Source: Streptomyces sp. YIM 121038
GTDB taxonomy: Bacteria > Actinomycetota > Actinomycetes > Streptomycetales > Streptomycetaceae
Reading direction: 5' to 3'
NCBI RefSeq assembly: GCF_006088715.1
Contig: NZ_CP030772.1
Span: 496,001-560,000 of the forward strand
DNA length: 64,000 bases
Below, piece after piece: positions 49,172 through 57,495 of the stretch (positions within the stretch are counted from its first letter, which is position 1; every line of letters starts with the position of its first letter). The notes beneath the pieces are model-generated. The model was not told the origin of the DNA and did no database searches. It saw nothing but the letters and a program-made list of their open reading frames with translations. The translations under genes and the position numbers were made by a program.

Positions 49172-49595
49172 AATCCAGTGCGTAAGCAGATAGCCCGGGC
49201 CCGTGCAACGACCCGGGGCGACTGCTCGCGCAGACAGCGAATGCCTGGGTCCCCCCTGGCCGTCAAGGCCTCCTCAAAGAGCGGCATCGCTGTCCGTTGC
49301 GGGGCTCGCGGTGCTGACGCGGGGCGCCGGGCTGATGCCTCCGTTTCTCCCGGCCCTTGAGGCCTCTGTCAAGAGCGGCGCAGCCCGGCGCCTCCGTGAT
49401 CACCGCGAAACTCGCGGCGACTGCTCGAACGTTGATCGTCACGGCGCGAGCCCGCTCCAGAGCCGACCTCTTGTTCATCCGCGAGCCCGCGAACTCTGCA
49501 GAAAGATCGAGCCTCTGGAGTGCGCTGGTGTCGCGAACGGCTACTGAGATGGCGGACCAACGAGTCCTTGGATTAGGGCGCCGCGTGACCCGCAT
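49172..49595 (+). ncRNA. Putative bridge RNA region of IS110 copy 2
   Basis: Identical by eye to the copy 1 region. Candidate guides: CCCCCCT 49251-49257 and CTCAAAG 49273-49279 (target loop), CTGAGATG 49544-49551 and GGATTAG 49570-49576 (donor loop). The right-target guide matches the present right flank (50901-50907); the left-target guide does not match the present left flank. Confidence 0.68.
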
Positions 49596-49637
49596 GTGCT
49601 CGTGACCTGCGTAAACGAACGGATCGGGGAGGATCGC

Positions 49638-50879
49638 TTGACCGTGTTCTGCGGCATCGACTGGGCGGAGCACCACCACGACGTCGCCCTCGTCGACGAA
49701 GCTGGCACTCTGCTCGCCAAGGCCCGTATCACCGACGACGCCGCCGGCTACCACCAGCTCCTAGCGGTCCTGGCCGAGCACGGTGACAGCCCAGAAGACC
49801 CGATACCGGTGGCCATCGAGACCAGCCACGGCCTCCTGGTCGCGAGCCTGCGCACTGGTAGTCGTCGGGTCTTCGCGATCAACCCGCTCGCCGCTGCCCG
49901 CTACCGCGACCGCCACGGCGTCAGCCGCAAGAAGTCCGACCCCGGCGACGCCCTGGTCCTGGCGAACATCCTGCGCACCGACATGCACGCCCACCGGCCC
50001 CTGCCGGCCGACTCCGAACTCGCCCAGGCCATCACAGTCCTGGCCCGAGCCCAGCAGGACGCCGTCTGGACTCGGCAGCAGGTCGCCAACCAGGCCCGCT
50101 CGCTCCTACGCGAGTACTACCCCGCTGCTCTGCTGGCTTTCCAGGGGAAACAAGGCAATCTGACCAGGGCTGATGCCCGTGTCATCCTCACTTTGGCCCC
50201 GACCCCGGCCAAAGCCGCGAAGCTCACCCTCACCCAGTTGCGGGCCGCCCTCAAACGCAGTGGCCGCCTCCGCGGCTGCGACGCAGAAGCCGAACGGCTG
50301 CGGGCTGTCTTCCGCGCCGAGTACGCCCACCAGCTGCCCGGCGTCGAGGACGCCTTCGGTCACCAGCTCCTAGCCCTGCTCAAGCAGCTGGACGCCGCCT
50401 GCGAGGCCGCTGACGACCTCGCGGAGGCGGCCACATCCGCCTTTCACCAGCACACCGACAGCGAAATCCTGCTCAGCTTCCCGGGCCTTGGGCCCATGCT
50501 CGGCGCCCGCGTGCTCGCAGAGCTGGGCGACGACCGGGCACGGTTCGCCGACGCCCGGGCGCTGAAGTCGTACGCCGGATCCGCGCCGATCACCCGGGCC
50601 TCCGGCAAGAAGCGGTTCGTCGGCCGCCGCTTCGTCAAGAACAATCGCCTCATCAACGCCGGCTTCCTCTGGGCCTTCGCCGCCCTCACCGCCTCACCAG
50701 AAGCGAACGCGCACTACCGACGCAGACGCGAACACGGAGACTGGCATGCCGCCGCCCAACACAACTTGCTGAACCGCTTCCTCGGCCAGCTCCACTACTG
50801 CCTCAAGACCCGGCAGCATTTTGACGAACAGGCGGCCTTCGCACCGCTCCTGTCACCTCCGACCGACCAGGCGGCTTGA
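49638..50879 (+). CDS. IS110-family transposase (DEDD recombinase), copy 2
   Basis: Same protein as copy 1, about 413 residues from TTG 49638, with all DEDD residues and the C-terminal Ser region (AGSAPITRASGK). In the central helical region it reads KRSGRLRGCDAEAERL, which fits the helical linker better than the copy 1 version, so copy 2 is probably the ancestral form and the more likely active one. Confidence 0.9.
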   Translation: MTVFCGIDWAEHHHDVALVDEAGTLLAKARITDDAAGYHQLLAVLAEHGDSPEDPIPVAIETSHGLLVASLRTGSRRVFAINPLAAARYRDRHGVSRKKSDPGDALVLANILRTDMHAHRPLPADSELAQAITVLARAQQDAVWTRQQVANQARSLLREYYPAALLAFQGKQGNLTRADARVILTLAPTPAKAAKLTLTQLRAALKRSGRLRGCDAEAERLRAVFRAEYAHQLPGVEDAFGHQLLALLKQLDAACEAADDLAEAATSAFHQHTDSEILLSFPGLGPMLGARVLAELGDDRARFADARALKSYAGSAPITRASGKKRFVGRRFVKNNRLINAGFLWAFAALTASPEANAHYRRRREHGDWHAAAQHNLLNRFLGQLHYCLKTRQHFDEQAAFAPLLSPPTDQAA

Positions 50880-50902
50880 CTTCCTGGCCCCCTGAGATGT
50901 CT

Positions 50903-51240
50903 TTGAGAGCCCGGACATGCGAGCCATCGATCGAGCAGTCATCCATGTCGGGCAGGTCGGCCCGGCGAAGCTCGGTCAGCAGGGCTGCGTGCAGGCGCGG
51001 CCAGACGCCAGCCGCGGTCCAGTCCCGCAGGCGGCCCCAGGCCGTCACCCCAGAGCACCCGACCGCTTCGGCCGGGACATCGCGCCAGGCGACGCCGGTC
51101 CGCAGTACGTACATGACCCCGGTGAGTGCCGCCCGGTCGGGAACGCACAGTCGCCCGGGGCGGCGGCGTCGCTCAGGAGCGGGTGGCAGGAGCGGAGCCA
51201 CGCGCTCCCACAGGCCATCCGGAACAAGATCAGCACGCAC
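50903..51240 (-). pseudogene. IS5-family transposase b, proximal part
   Basis: GTG 51240: RADLVPDGLWERVAPLLP, GVMYVLRTGVAWRDVPAEAV, RADLPDMDDCSIDGSHVRAL, broken by IS110 copy 2 at the same codons as IS5 copy a. The two IS5 copies are diverged relatives, not duplicates, except for the last ~70 bp next to IS110, which are identical. Confidence 0.85.
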
Positions 51241-51311
51241 CCGGACACCTTGCCGACCAAGATCGCCAGGCGCAAGACCAGCCGTTCAACTCATTCTGAA
51301 ACGATCAGTTA

Positions 51312-52915
51312 GCTTGTGATTTATGGTGTGGCGTCGAACGCGACTCGAACTTGATCAGTGTTTTCGCAGTTCAGCGGACGCGAAGGCGGCCTTCGTCTGA
51401 TCCTGTGCTCCGTCACAGAGGCAGAGGAACAGCACGAAGGCCGTGGTTGTGAGTCTGGAGCATCAGGATGTCCTGCGGGATGCGTTCGCGGAAGTGTCAC
51501 GCTTCAGGACGGAGTTGTACGCATCTCTGACCGCGCGGGGCGACGCCATGTTCGAGTTGTGTGATGCGTTGTTGTGCACGGACGGGCCAGTGCGGACGCT
51601 GGTCGATCTCGCACTCGCACCGGAACACCGCCGCGGGCACGGCGCCCTTTACGGTGGCCTGAACCAGGGGCGGATCGATGTCGCCCGATTGCGTCGCGCG
51701 CTGGCCGGGATGCCGCTGCCGAAGGCGGCGGACGGCCGGATCGTCCTGGCCGCGGACGTCTCGCCGTGGCTGCGGCCGGGCGCCGGTACCTGCGCTGACC
51801 GGGCCTTCGGCCACACCTTCGGCCGCGGGGAAGGCAAGCACCAGATGGTCCCGGGCTGGCCCTACTCGTTCGTCGCCGCGCTGGAGACCGGCCGCACGTC
51901 CTGGACGGCAGTGCTTGACGCGGTCCGTCTGGAGCCCGGCGCTGACGTCGCTGCAGTGGCCACGGTCCAACTCCGCGAGGTCGTCGAACGGCTCGTGGCC
52001 GCCGGCCAGTGGAAGCCGGGTGACCCGAAGGTCCTGGTCGTCCTGGACGCCGGCTACGACGCACCCCGCATCGCCCATCTGCTGGGCGGCCTGCCCGTCG
52101 AGATCCTCGGCCGTCTCCGCTCCGACCGCGTCATGCGGCGCCCGACACCACCACGAGTGTGTCGGCCAGGCCGTCCGCCCAAGCACGGGGGCGAGTTCGT
52201 CTTCGGCGACCCCGCTACCTGGGACACCGAGCAGGTGGTGACCGTCACCGACACCCGGCTCTACGGGAAGGCGACCGCGCAGGCGTGGGACCGACTGCAT
52301 CCGAGGCTGACGCGTCGGGCGGCCTGGCTCGACCACGAGGGCCGCTGCCACTCATCGAGGGCACTGTCATCCGCCTGGTCGTGGAGAAGCTGCCCAGCGG
52401 CGGGGTCAACAAGCCGGTCTGGCTGTGGTGGTCGGGCACCGACGCCACCGCGGACGACGTGGACCGCTGCTGGCAGTCCTTCCTGCGGAGATTCGACATC
52501 GAGCACACGTTTCGCCTGTTCAAGCAGACCCTCGGATGGACCAAGCCCCGGCTTCGCAGCTCGGAGGCGGCCGACCGGTGGACCTGGCTGGTGATCTCCG
52601 CATATGCCCAGCTTCGGCTCGCCCGTCCCCTGGCCACCGACCTCCGGCGTCCCTGGGAGAAACCGTCTCCGCCGAACAGACTCACACCCGCCCGCGTCCG
52701 CAGGGGTTTCAGAAACCTGCGCACGAAGACCGGCTCTCCGGCCGGTGTACCGAAACCGACACGGCCCGGCCCCGGCCGTCCGCCCGGCTCGAAGAACCAC
52801 CGCCCGGCCACCCGCCATGACGTGGGCAGAGTCCTCGCGACCGGCGAGGCCTACGCACGACCCGCCCACCACCAGAAGGGCACGAAACCCCGGCGAACTG
52901 GATAAATGACAAGTT
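51312..52915 (+). mobile_element. DDE insertion element next to IS5-b
   Basis: AGCTTGTGATTTAT at 51311-51324 and, reversed, AACTTGTCATTTAT ending at 52915 form an imperfect terminal repeat (12 of 14). One transposase gene inside, frameshifted. Boundaries are approximate. Confidence 0.6.
51443..52905 (+). pseudogene. DDE-superfamily transposase, one-base frameshift
   Basis: Resembles the DDE_5-type putative transposases common in Streptomyces. First frame: RTELYASLTARGDAMFELCD, VLAADVSPWLRPGAGTC (Asp), PKVLVVLDAGYDAPRIAHLL (Asp). At about 52336, in gagggccgctgcc, one C appears missing; the second frame continues PLPLIEGTVIRLVVEKLP, RRFDIEHTFRLFKQTLGWTK (Glu) and a basic tail. All catalytic residues are encoded but not in one frame. 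Confidence 0.8.
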
Positions 52916-53020
52916 GAGTCCCTGTCCGGAAACTTCGGGGCCCCTCAGCCGGCGCGATCGCGTGATCACGAGGCATGCTCGGGACGGTTTTGTAGGTTGC
53001 TGCCGTTGTTGAGGTGCCCG

Positions 53021-53280
53021 ATGTCCGTCCGTCCCCGTGCCTGTGTGCAGGTCCCGCCCCTGACCGCGCAGGTCGCGCGGGCGAGCAACCCCCGTGGGGC
53101 GACGGCCATGTGGGTATACGACCGGCTGGACGGACTATGGCATGACGAGGACTTCACGGCGTGGTACCCACGCGACGGGCGGCCCGGGCTATCGCCGGCC
53201 CAGTTCGCCACCGTCTCCGTCCTCCAGTTCCTGCTCAACCTGTCGGACCGTCAGGCAACGGAGGCGGTCCGCTGCCGCAT
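53021..53280 (+). pseudogene. IS1182-family transposase A, N-terminal part
   Basis: ATG 53021: SVRPRACVQVPPLTAQVARA, MWVYDRLDGLWHDEDFTAWY, QFLLNLSDRQATEAVRCRID, the IS1182 N-terminal domain. It stops exactly at the left end of IS1182-B (53281). Its C-terminal remains lie beyond 56570. Confidence 0.82.
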
Positions 53281-53378
53281 TGACTCTGTCGGGGATCTTG
53301 AGGATCCCCGGCTGCGCAGCATGATCAACGGGCATGCTCGGGTAGTTCCGCCGACCGAGGCTGTTGTCGAGGTGCCCG

Positions 53379-53547
53379 TTGTCCCTTCGCCCCCGTTCCG
53401 GTGAGCACGTTCCGCCTCTGACCGCGCAGGTCGCGCGGGCGAGCAATCCGGCTGGTACGACGGCGATATGGGTGCGGGACCGCCTCGATGGGCTGTGGTG
53501 CGATGAGGACTTCGCCGACTGGTACCCGCGGGACGGGCGCCCGGGGC
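53379..53547 (+). pseudogene. IS1182-family transposase B, N-terminal part
   Basis: TTG 53379, the counterpart of the ATG in copy A, opens SLRPRSGEHVPPLTAQVARA and IWVRDRLDGLWCDEDFADWY, then DGRPG, where IS110 copy 3 interrupts. The reading resumes at [16 protein letters not shown] at 55000. Confidence 0.82.
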
Positions 53548-53563
53548 ATCTCAATGCCCTTTG

Positions 53564-54763
53564 TCAAGCGGCCCGAGGCAGGGGTGGGGTTGCGGTGAAC
53601 AGCCGTTTGTCGCGGAGCATGGCCCACAGGACATCCACTCGTCGCCGGGCCAGCGAGAGCACGGCCTGGGTATGCAACAGCCCCTCCTTGCGCTTCTTGC
53701 GGTAGTAGTCCTGGGACGGGCCGGGCAGCGTCATCGCCGTGTGGGCGGACATGTAGAAGACGTGCCGCAGGCGCCGGTTGTAGTGCTTGGGCCGGTGCAT
53801 GTTGTTGGTCCGTCGGCCGGAGTCTCGTGGGACGGGGGCGAGGCCGGCGTGAGCGGCCAGGTGACCTGCGTCCTTGTGCGAGGTCATGTCGCCGACGAGG
53901 GCCAGGAACTCGGCGCCGAGGATTGGGCCCATGCCGGGCATGGACTCGATGATTTCGGCCCGCTCGTCCGTGCGGAACAGGGCGGCAATGGCCTGCTCGT
54001 TCTCCTTGATTCGTTCGTCCAGTTCGAGGACACGATGGGCCAGCTCGTTCACGAGCTTCGCCGCCAGATCCTCGCCGGGCAGCACAGTGTGTTGCGAGGC
54101 GGCGGCCTCGACGGCACGCTCGGCGAACACGGCTGGGGTCCGCACCTTCCGGCGCGCAAGCCATTCCGTCAGCCGTTTCACTCCCATGCGCCGGATGGCG
54201 GCCGGTGTCTGGTAGCCGGTCAGCAGGACCAGCCCCGGCCGCTTGCGGAACTCGAAGGCCCGCTCCAGGGCCGGACAGACACCGACCAGGACCTCGCGCA
54301 GCCGGTTGATCAGCCGAACCCGGTCAGAGATGAGGTCCTGGCGGTAGCCAACGAGAAGCTGGAGCCCGCTGGACAGCTCCACCGACGGCTCAATGGGGCG
54401 GAAGTCCCGCCGTAGCCGGGCCAGGTCGGCGATGATCCGGGCGTCCTTGGCGTCGGTCTTGCCCTCGCCGCGGTAGGCACCGGTCATGCGGTTCACGGTC
54501 TTGCCGGGGATGTAGACGACCTGCTGGCCACGCGCGAGCAGAAGGGTCAGCAGCAGAGCGGACGGGCGGCTGGAGATGTCCACCGCCCAGCGGACCTCCT
54601 CCGCCATGGCCAGCACGTCGGCGAGAAGCGAGAGGACCTCGCCCTCGTCGTTGATCACCTTCCGCGACAGTAGCCGTTCACCGTCGCCGTCGATCGCCGC
54701 CGCCCAGTGGTGACCCTTGCCCGCGTCGATGCCCACCCAGATCAGCTGATGTCTCGTACCCAC
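53564..54763 (-). CDS. IS110-family transposase (IS116-like)
   Basis: 399 residues. N-terminal RuvC-like domain: LIWVGIDAGKGHHWAAAID (Asp), EVRWAVDISSRPSALLL, GKTDAKDARIIADLARLRRD (two Asp). Helical linker, then the Tnp_20 domain: IIESMPGMGPILGAEFLALV, AGLAPVPRDSGRR with the Ser candidate, YNRRLRHVFYMSAH, and the typical tail QAVLSLARRRVDVLWAMLRD. The frame is intact and all expected motifs are present, so it may be active. It is a different IS110 lineage from copies 1 and 2. Confidence 0.9.
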   Translation of the reverse strand: MGTRHQLIWVGIDAGKGHHWAAAIDGDGERLLSRKVINDEGEVLSLLADVLAMAEEVRWAVDISSRPSALLLTLLLARGQQVVYIPGKTVNRMTGAYRGEGKTDAKDARIIADLARLRRDFRPIEPSVELSSGLQLLVGYRQDLISDRVRLINRLREVLVGVCPALERAFEFRKRPGLVLLTGYQTPAAIRRMGVKRLTEWLARRKVRTPAVFAERAVEAAASQHTVLPGEDLAAKLVNELAHRVLELDERIKENEQAIAALFRTDERAEIIESMPGMGPILGAEFLALVGDMTSHKDAGHLAAHAGLAPVPRDSGRRTNNMHRPKHYNRRLRHVFYMSAHTAMTLPGPSQDYYRKKRKEGLLHTQAVLSLARRRVDVLWAMLRDKRLFTATPPLPRAA

Positions 54764-54999
54764 CGCGCGTCCTCACCCCTAGTGACCTGCAAGTTCGTGG
54801 TCCGAGGAACACCCCGCCGTCGAAGCCTTAGTCAGCGATGGGTCGCAACTCTCAATCAGCAGTCAGAGCGTCCAAGGGAACCGGGCGGCCATGCCCCGGG
54901 AGCCATCTGCGCGGCACTTTCTCATCAGCCACACCCGGTTCCCCCGGACCAGATCAAACCTGCCCAAGTCGCCTTAGAACCACACCAACAGTTCTAAGG
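54764..54999 (-). ncRNA. Putative bridge RNA region of IS110 copy 3
   Basis: Non-coding leader of the minus-strand transposase. Donor-loop candidates on the minus strand: ATTGAGA (plus 54850-54856), equal to the element's right end (gcATTGAGAtgc at 53550-53557 region, reversed), and CTAAGGC (plus 54825-54831), reverse complement of the left end GCCTTAG. They are 18 nt apart, exactly as in copies 1 and 2. A right-target guide candidate CCCGGGGC (plus 54893-54900) is complementary to the flank GCCCCGGG. I found no good left-target guide. Confidence 0.55.
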
Positions 55000-55000
55000 C
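54971..55000. repeat. Perfect hairpin at the 5' end of IS110 copy 3
   Basis: GCCTTAGAAC (54971-54980), 10-nt loop, GTTCTAAGGC (54991-55000): a perfect 10-bp stem at the very end of the element. It may be a structure in the element end or at the start of its non-coding RNA. Confidence 0.8.
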
Positions 55001-56538
55001 TCTCTCCTGCCCAGCTGGCCACCGTCTGTGTGCTGCAGTTCCTGCTCGGTCTGTCGGACCGGCAGGCCGCGGAAGCGGACCGCTGCCGCATCGACTTCAA
55101 GTACGCGATGGCCATGGAGCTGGACGATCCCGGATTCCATCACAGTGTGCTGGCCGACTTCCGCGACCGTCTCGCCGAGGACGACCGCGCCGACCGCCTC
55201 CTCGACCTCGCGCTGGCCCGCCTCAAGGAGGCCAGACTGGTGCGCGAGCGCACCACGCAGCGCACCGACTCCACCCACGTCCTGGCCGCGGTGCGCGACC
55301 TGACCCGCCTGGAGCTGATCACCGAGGCAGTCCGCGCCGCACTCGAAGAAGTCGCTGGTTCTTCCCCGCACCTGCTCGACGGCCTGGTCGACGAGGACTG
55401 GGGGCTCCGCTACGGCCGGCCGGTCCGTCTGGGCAAGAACCCCACCAAGCCCATGACCAGGATCCTCGCCACCGGAAACGACGCCGCCCGGCTCCTGGAA
55501 CACCTCTACCGGCACGGAGCAGACCGCACGCCCGGCTCCCGTGTCCAGGCCCTGCGCCAGATCATGGTGCAGAACTACCACCGTGATCAGGCAGGTCGGC
55601 TGCGCTGGCGCACCGCCGAGAAGGAAGGCGGGCCTGGACTGCCGTCCTCGTCCCGGGCGATCGTCTCGCCCTACGACACCTCGGCCCGCTACGCGAGGCA
55701 CGGGCACATCATCAGCTGGAAGGGGTTCGCCGCTCATCTGACGGAGACCTGTGCTCCCGACGGCCCCAACGTGATCACGGATGTCGCGACCACTGCGGCT
55801 ACCACCCACGACAGCCAGGTCCTGCCCGGCATCCACACCCGCCTGGCGCGTCGCGGACTGCTGCCCGCCGAGCACCTGGTCGACACTGGCTACACCTCCC
55901 TGCCCCACCTGGAACAGGCCACCCGTGAACACCAGGTCACCGTCTCCGGGCCGCTGAAGAGCAACCCCACCCACCAGCACCGCCGAGGCGAGGGCTTCGC
56001 CCGGGACGACTTCCACATCGACTACGACCGTCAGCAGGTCACCTGCCCCCAGGGACAGGTCAGCGCGGGCTGGCACGGCCCCTACCCGACCTCCTCGCCG
56101 ACCGCGGCCCCGCTGATCGTGGCCAGATTCACCAAGACCCAGTGCCAGCCCTGCCCGGCCCGCACCCAGTGCACCACCGCCCGCGAAAGCCACCGCACCG
56201 TGGGCTTTCCCCCACGAGAACTCCGCGACCTGCAACTCCGCGTCCGCGCCGAACAGCAGAAGCCCGAGTGGAAGACCCGCTACGCGGTCCGCTCCGGAGT
56301 GGAGGGCACGGTCAACGAGTTCGCCCACGGCCACGGCATGCGGCGCTGCCGCTACCGAGGACAGGGAAAGGCCCACATCCAGCACATCCTGACGGCCATC
56401 GCCGTCAACATCGAGCGCCTCAGCCAACTGCCACCGGCCGAGGAAGCCTCCCCACCCCGCCGACCGACCGCCTTCCAGCACTACCTCGACCAGCACGCGA
56501 TACCCCGGCCCAAGTCCTGGCGAGCCCTGGGCACCTGA
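55000..56538 (+). pseudogene. IS1182-family transposase B, main part
   Basis: From [20 protein letters not shown] on: [40 protein letters not shown] (Asp), [37 protein letters not shown] (Asp), the cysteine cluster [10 protein letters not shown] and [20 protein letters not shown] (Glu). It ends at TGA 56536-56538, 12 bp before the right terminal repeat. The only damage visible is the IS110 insertion. Confidence 0.85.
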
Positions 56539-56570
56539 CCCTGGCACTTCCAAGATCCCCGACAGAGTCA

Positions 56571-57283
56571 AGGCCCTGCCCAGCATCCACCAGCGGCTGA
56601 GCAGGCGGCGTCTGCTGCCCGAAGAACACCTGGTGGACAGCGGATACACCTCAGCCGCGGCCATCGACACCGCAGCCCGCGAGCACGGCGTCGAGCTGGT
56701 CGGTCCCCTCCCCGCCAGGGGACGAAGCTGGCAGCGCAAGCAGCAGACCGGCTTCGCCCGCGAGGACTTCGTCATCGACTTCGATCGGCGCACCGTCACT
56801 CGCCCCCAAGGCAAGGTCACCGGCCGCTGGGCCCAGGCCCCGGCCATGGCCCCCCTACACCGCGGCCCGTTTCCACCAGACCCATTGCACTCCATGCCCA
56901 GTGCGTTCCTCCTGCACCAGCGGAACCTCGCCCCGGACCGTCAACTTCCTCCCGCGGCATCTGCATGAGCTCCAACCCAAGAATCGCTCTGACCAGCAGG
57001 ATCCCGCATGGCGGCGACTCTACGGCTGCCGGTCCGGGATCGAGGGCACCGTGAACGAGATCGTCAACGGCCATCGGATGCGCCGCTGCCGCTGCCGCTG
57101 CCACGGACTGGCCAAGACCCACGTTCAGCACATCCTGACCGCGATCGCCATCAACGCCGAACGTCTCAGCGAACAGAGCGCAGAGCCCTCCCCTACCGTC
57201 CCCGCCCCCCGACCACGTTCCAGCGCTACCTCGAAGAGCGAGGACTGCCCCGACCGCTGTGGTGGCGCCAAGGCAAATGATCA
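56571..57283 (+). pseudogene. IS1182-family transposase A, C-terminal part
   Basis: Resumes at KALPSIHQRLSRRRLLPEEH (catalytic core side), VDSGYTSAAAIDTAAREHGV, FAREDFVIDFDRRTVTRPQG. At a run of six C (56850-56855) the frame changes, then HELQPKNRSDQQDPAWRRLY and RSGIEGTVNEIVNGHRMRRC follow. Roughly 260 residues between RCRID (53280) and this point are absent, so insertion of B was accompanied by a deletion. Right terminal repeat at 57292. Confidence 0.8.
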
Positions 57284-57310
57284 GGACTGCCAAGATCCCC
57301 GACAGAGTCG

Positions 57311-57495
57311 TCCACCGAACCAGCCAACGACATCACGAACCATGGCAAAGCCCTGCCGAAGAAACTTCCCTTTGTCAATTCATGAACTTCCAGCTCACTC
57401 GTATGGGCTGGAAGACCAAAACCATGCAACCTTAGGCTGGTAAGGGTTGTCGATTTCAAGGAATCGTTGAATCGGCTAGCGCGTAGAGGTGATCA
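57311..57495. promoter_or_regulatory. Leader of the PAS-LuxR regulator gene
   Basis: Between the IS1182 end and the regulator. CGATT (57451-57455) and AATCG (57462-57466) form a short palindrome about 30 bp before the start, a possible operator. AGAGGTGATC just before ATG 57496 contains the ribosome binding site. Confidence 0.4.

Larger units (their letters stand above)
49170..50902 (+). mobile_element. IS110-family element, copy 2
   Basis: Same element as copy 1 at an offset of 28,223 bp, 3 bp longer. CT cores at 49170-49171 and 50901-50902. The right flank is the same IS5 position as for copy 1 (TTTGAGAGCCCGGACATG). The left flank is not the IS5 target but CTGAGATGTG, similar to the element's own right end. 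Confidence 0.88.
49121..51308 (-). mobile_element. IS5-family element b, internally deleted and split by IS110 copy 2
   Basis: Left end CTGATCGTTTCAGAAT at 49121 and right end (reversed) at 51308, each flanked by TTA (49118-49120 and 51309-51311), a 3-bp target duplication. Only about 49 bp of IS5 remain left of IS110 copy 2 and about 406 bp to its right, so the distal half of the transposase has been deleted. Confidence 0.8.
53548..54999 (-). mobile_element. IS110-family element, copy 3 (IS116-like, unrelated to copies 1 and 2)
   Basis: Edges follow from the interrupted IS1182-B gene (CGCCCGGGGC to the left, GGCTCTCTCCTGCC to the right); the shared GGC or GC leaves the edges uncertain by 2-3 bp. 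No terminal inverted repeats. Transposase on the minus strand with about 235 bp of 5' non-coding DNA. Confidence 0.82.
53281..56570 (+). mobile_element. IS1182-family element B, split by a third IS110
   Basis: TGACTCTGTCGGGGATCTTG at 53281-53300 is the exact reverse complement of 56551-56570. A further copy of the right end lies at 57292-57310 and marks the end of the outer IS1182-A. Element B sits inside IS1182-A, and IS110 copy 3 sits inside B. Confidence 0.85.

Noticed and set aside
54860..54999. Left-target guide of the IS110 copy 3 bridge RNA (TGGGCAGG match)
   Set aside because: The match to the IS1182 flank is offset from the core by several bases, so it does not fit the required register.
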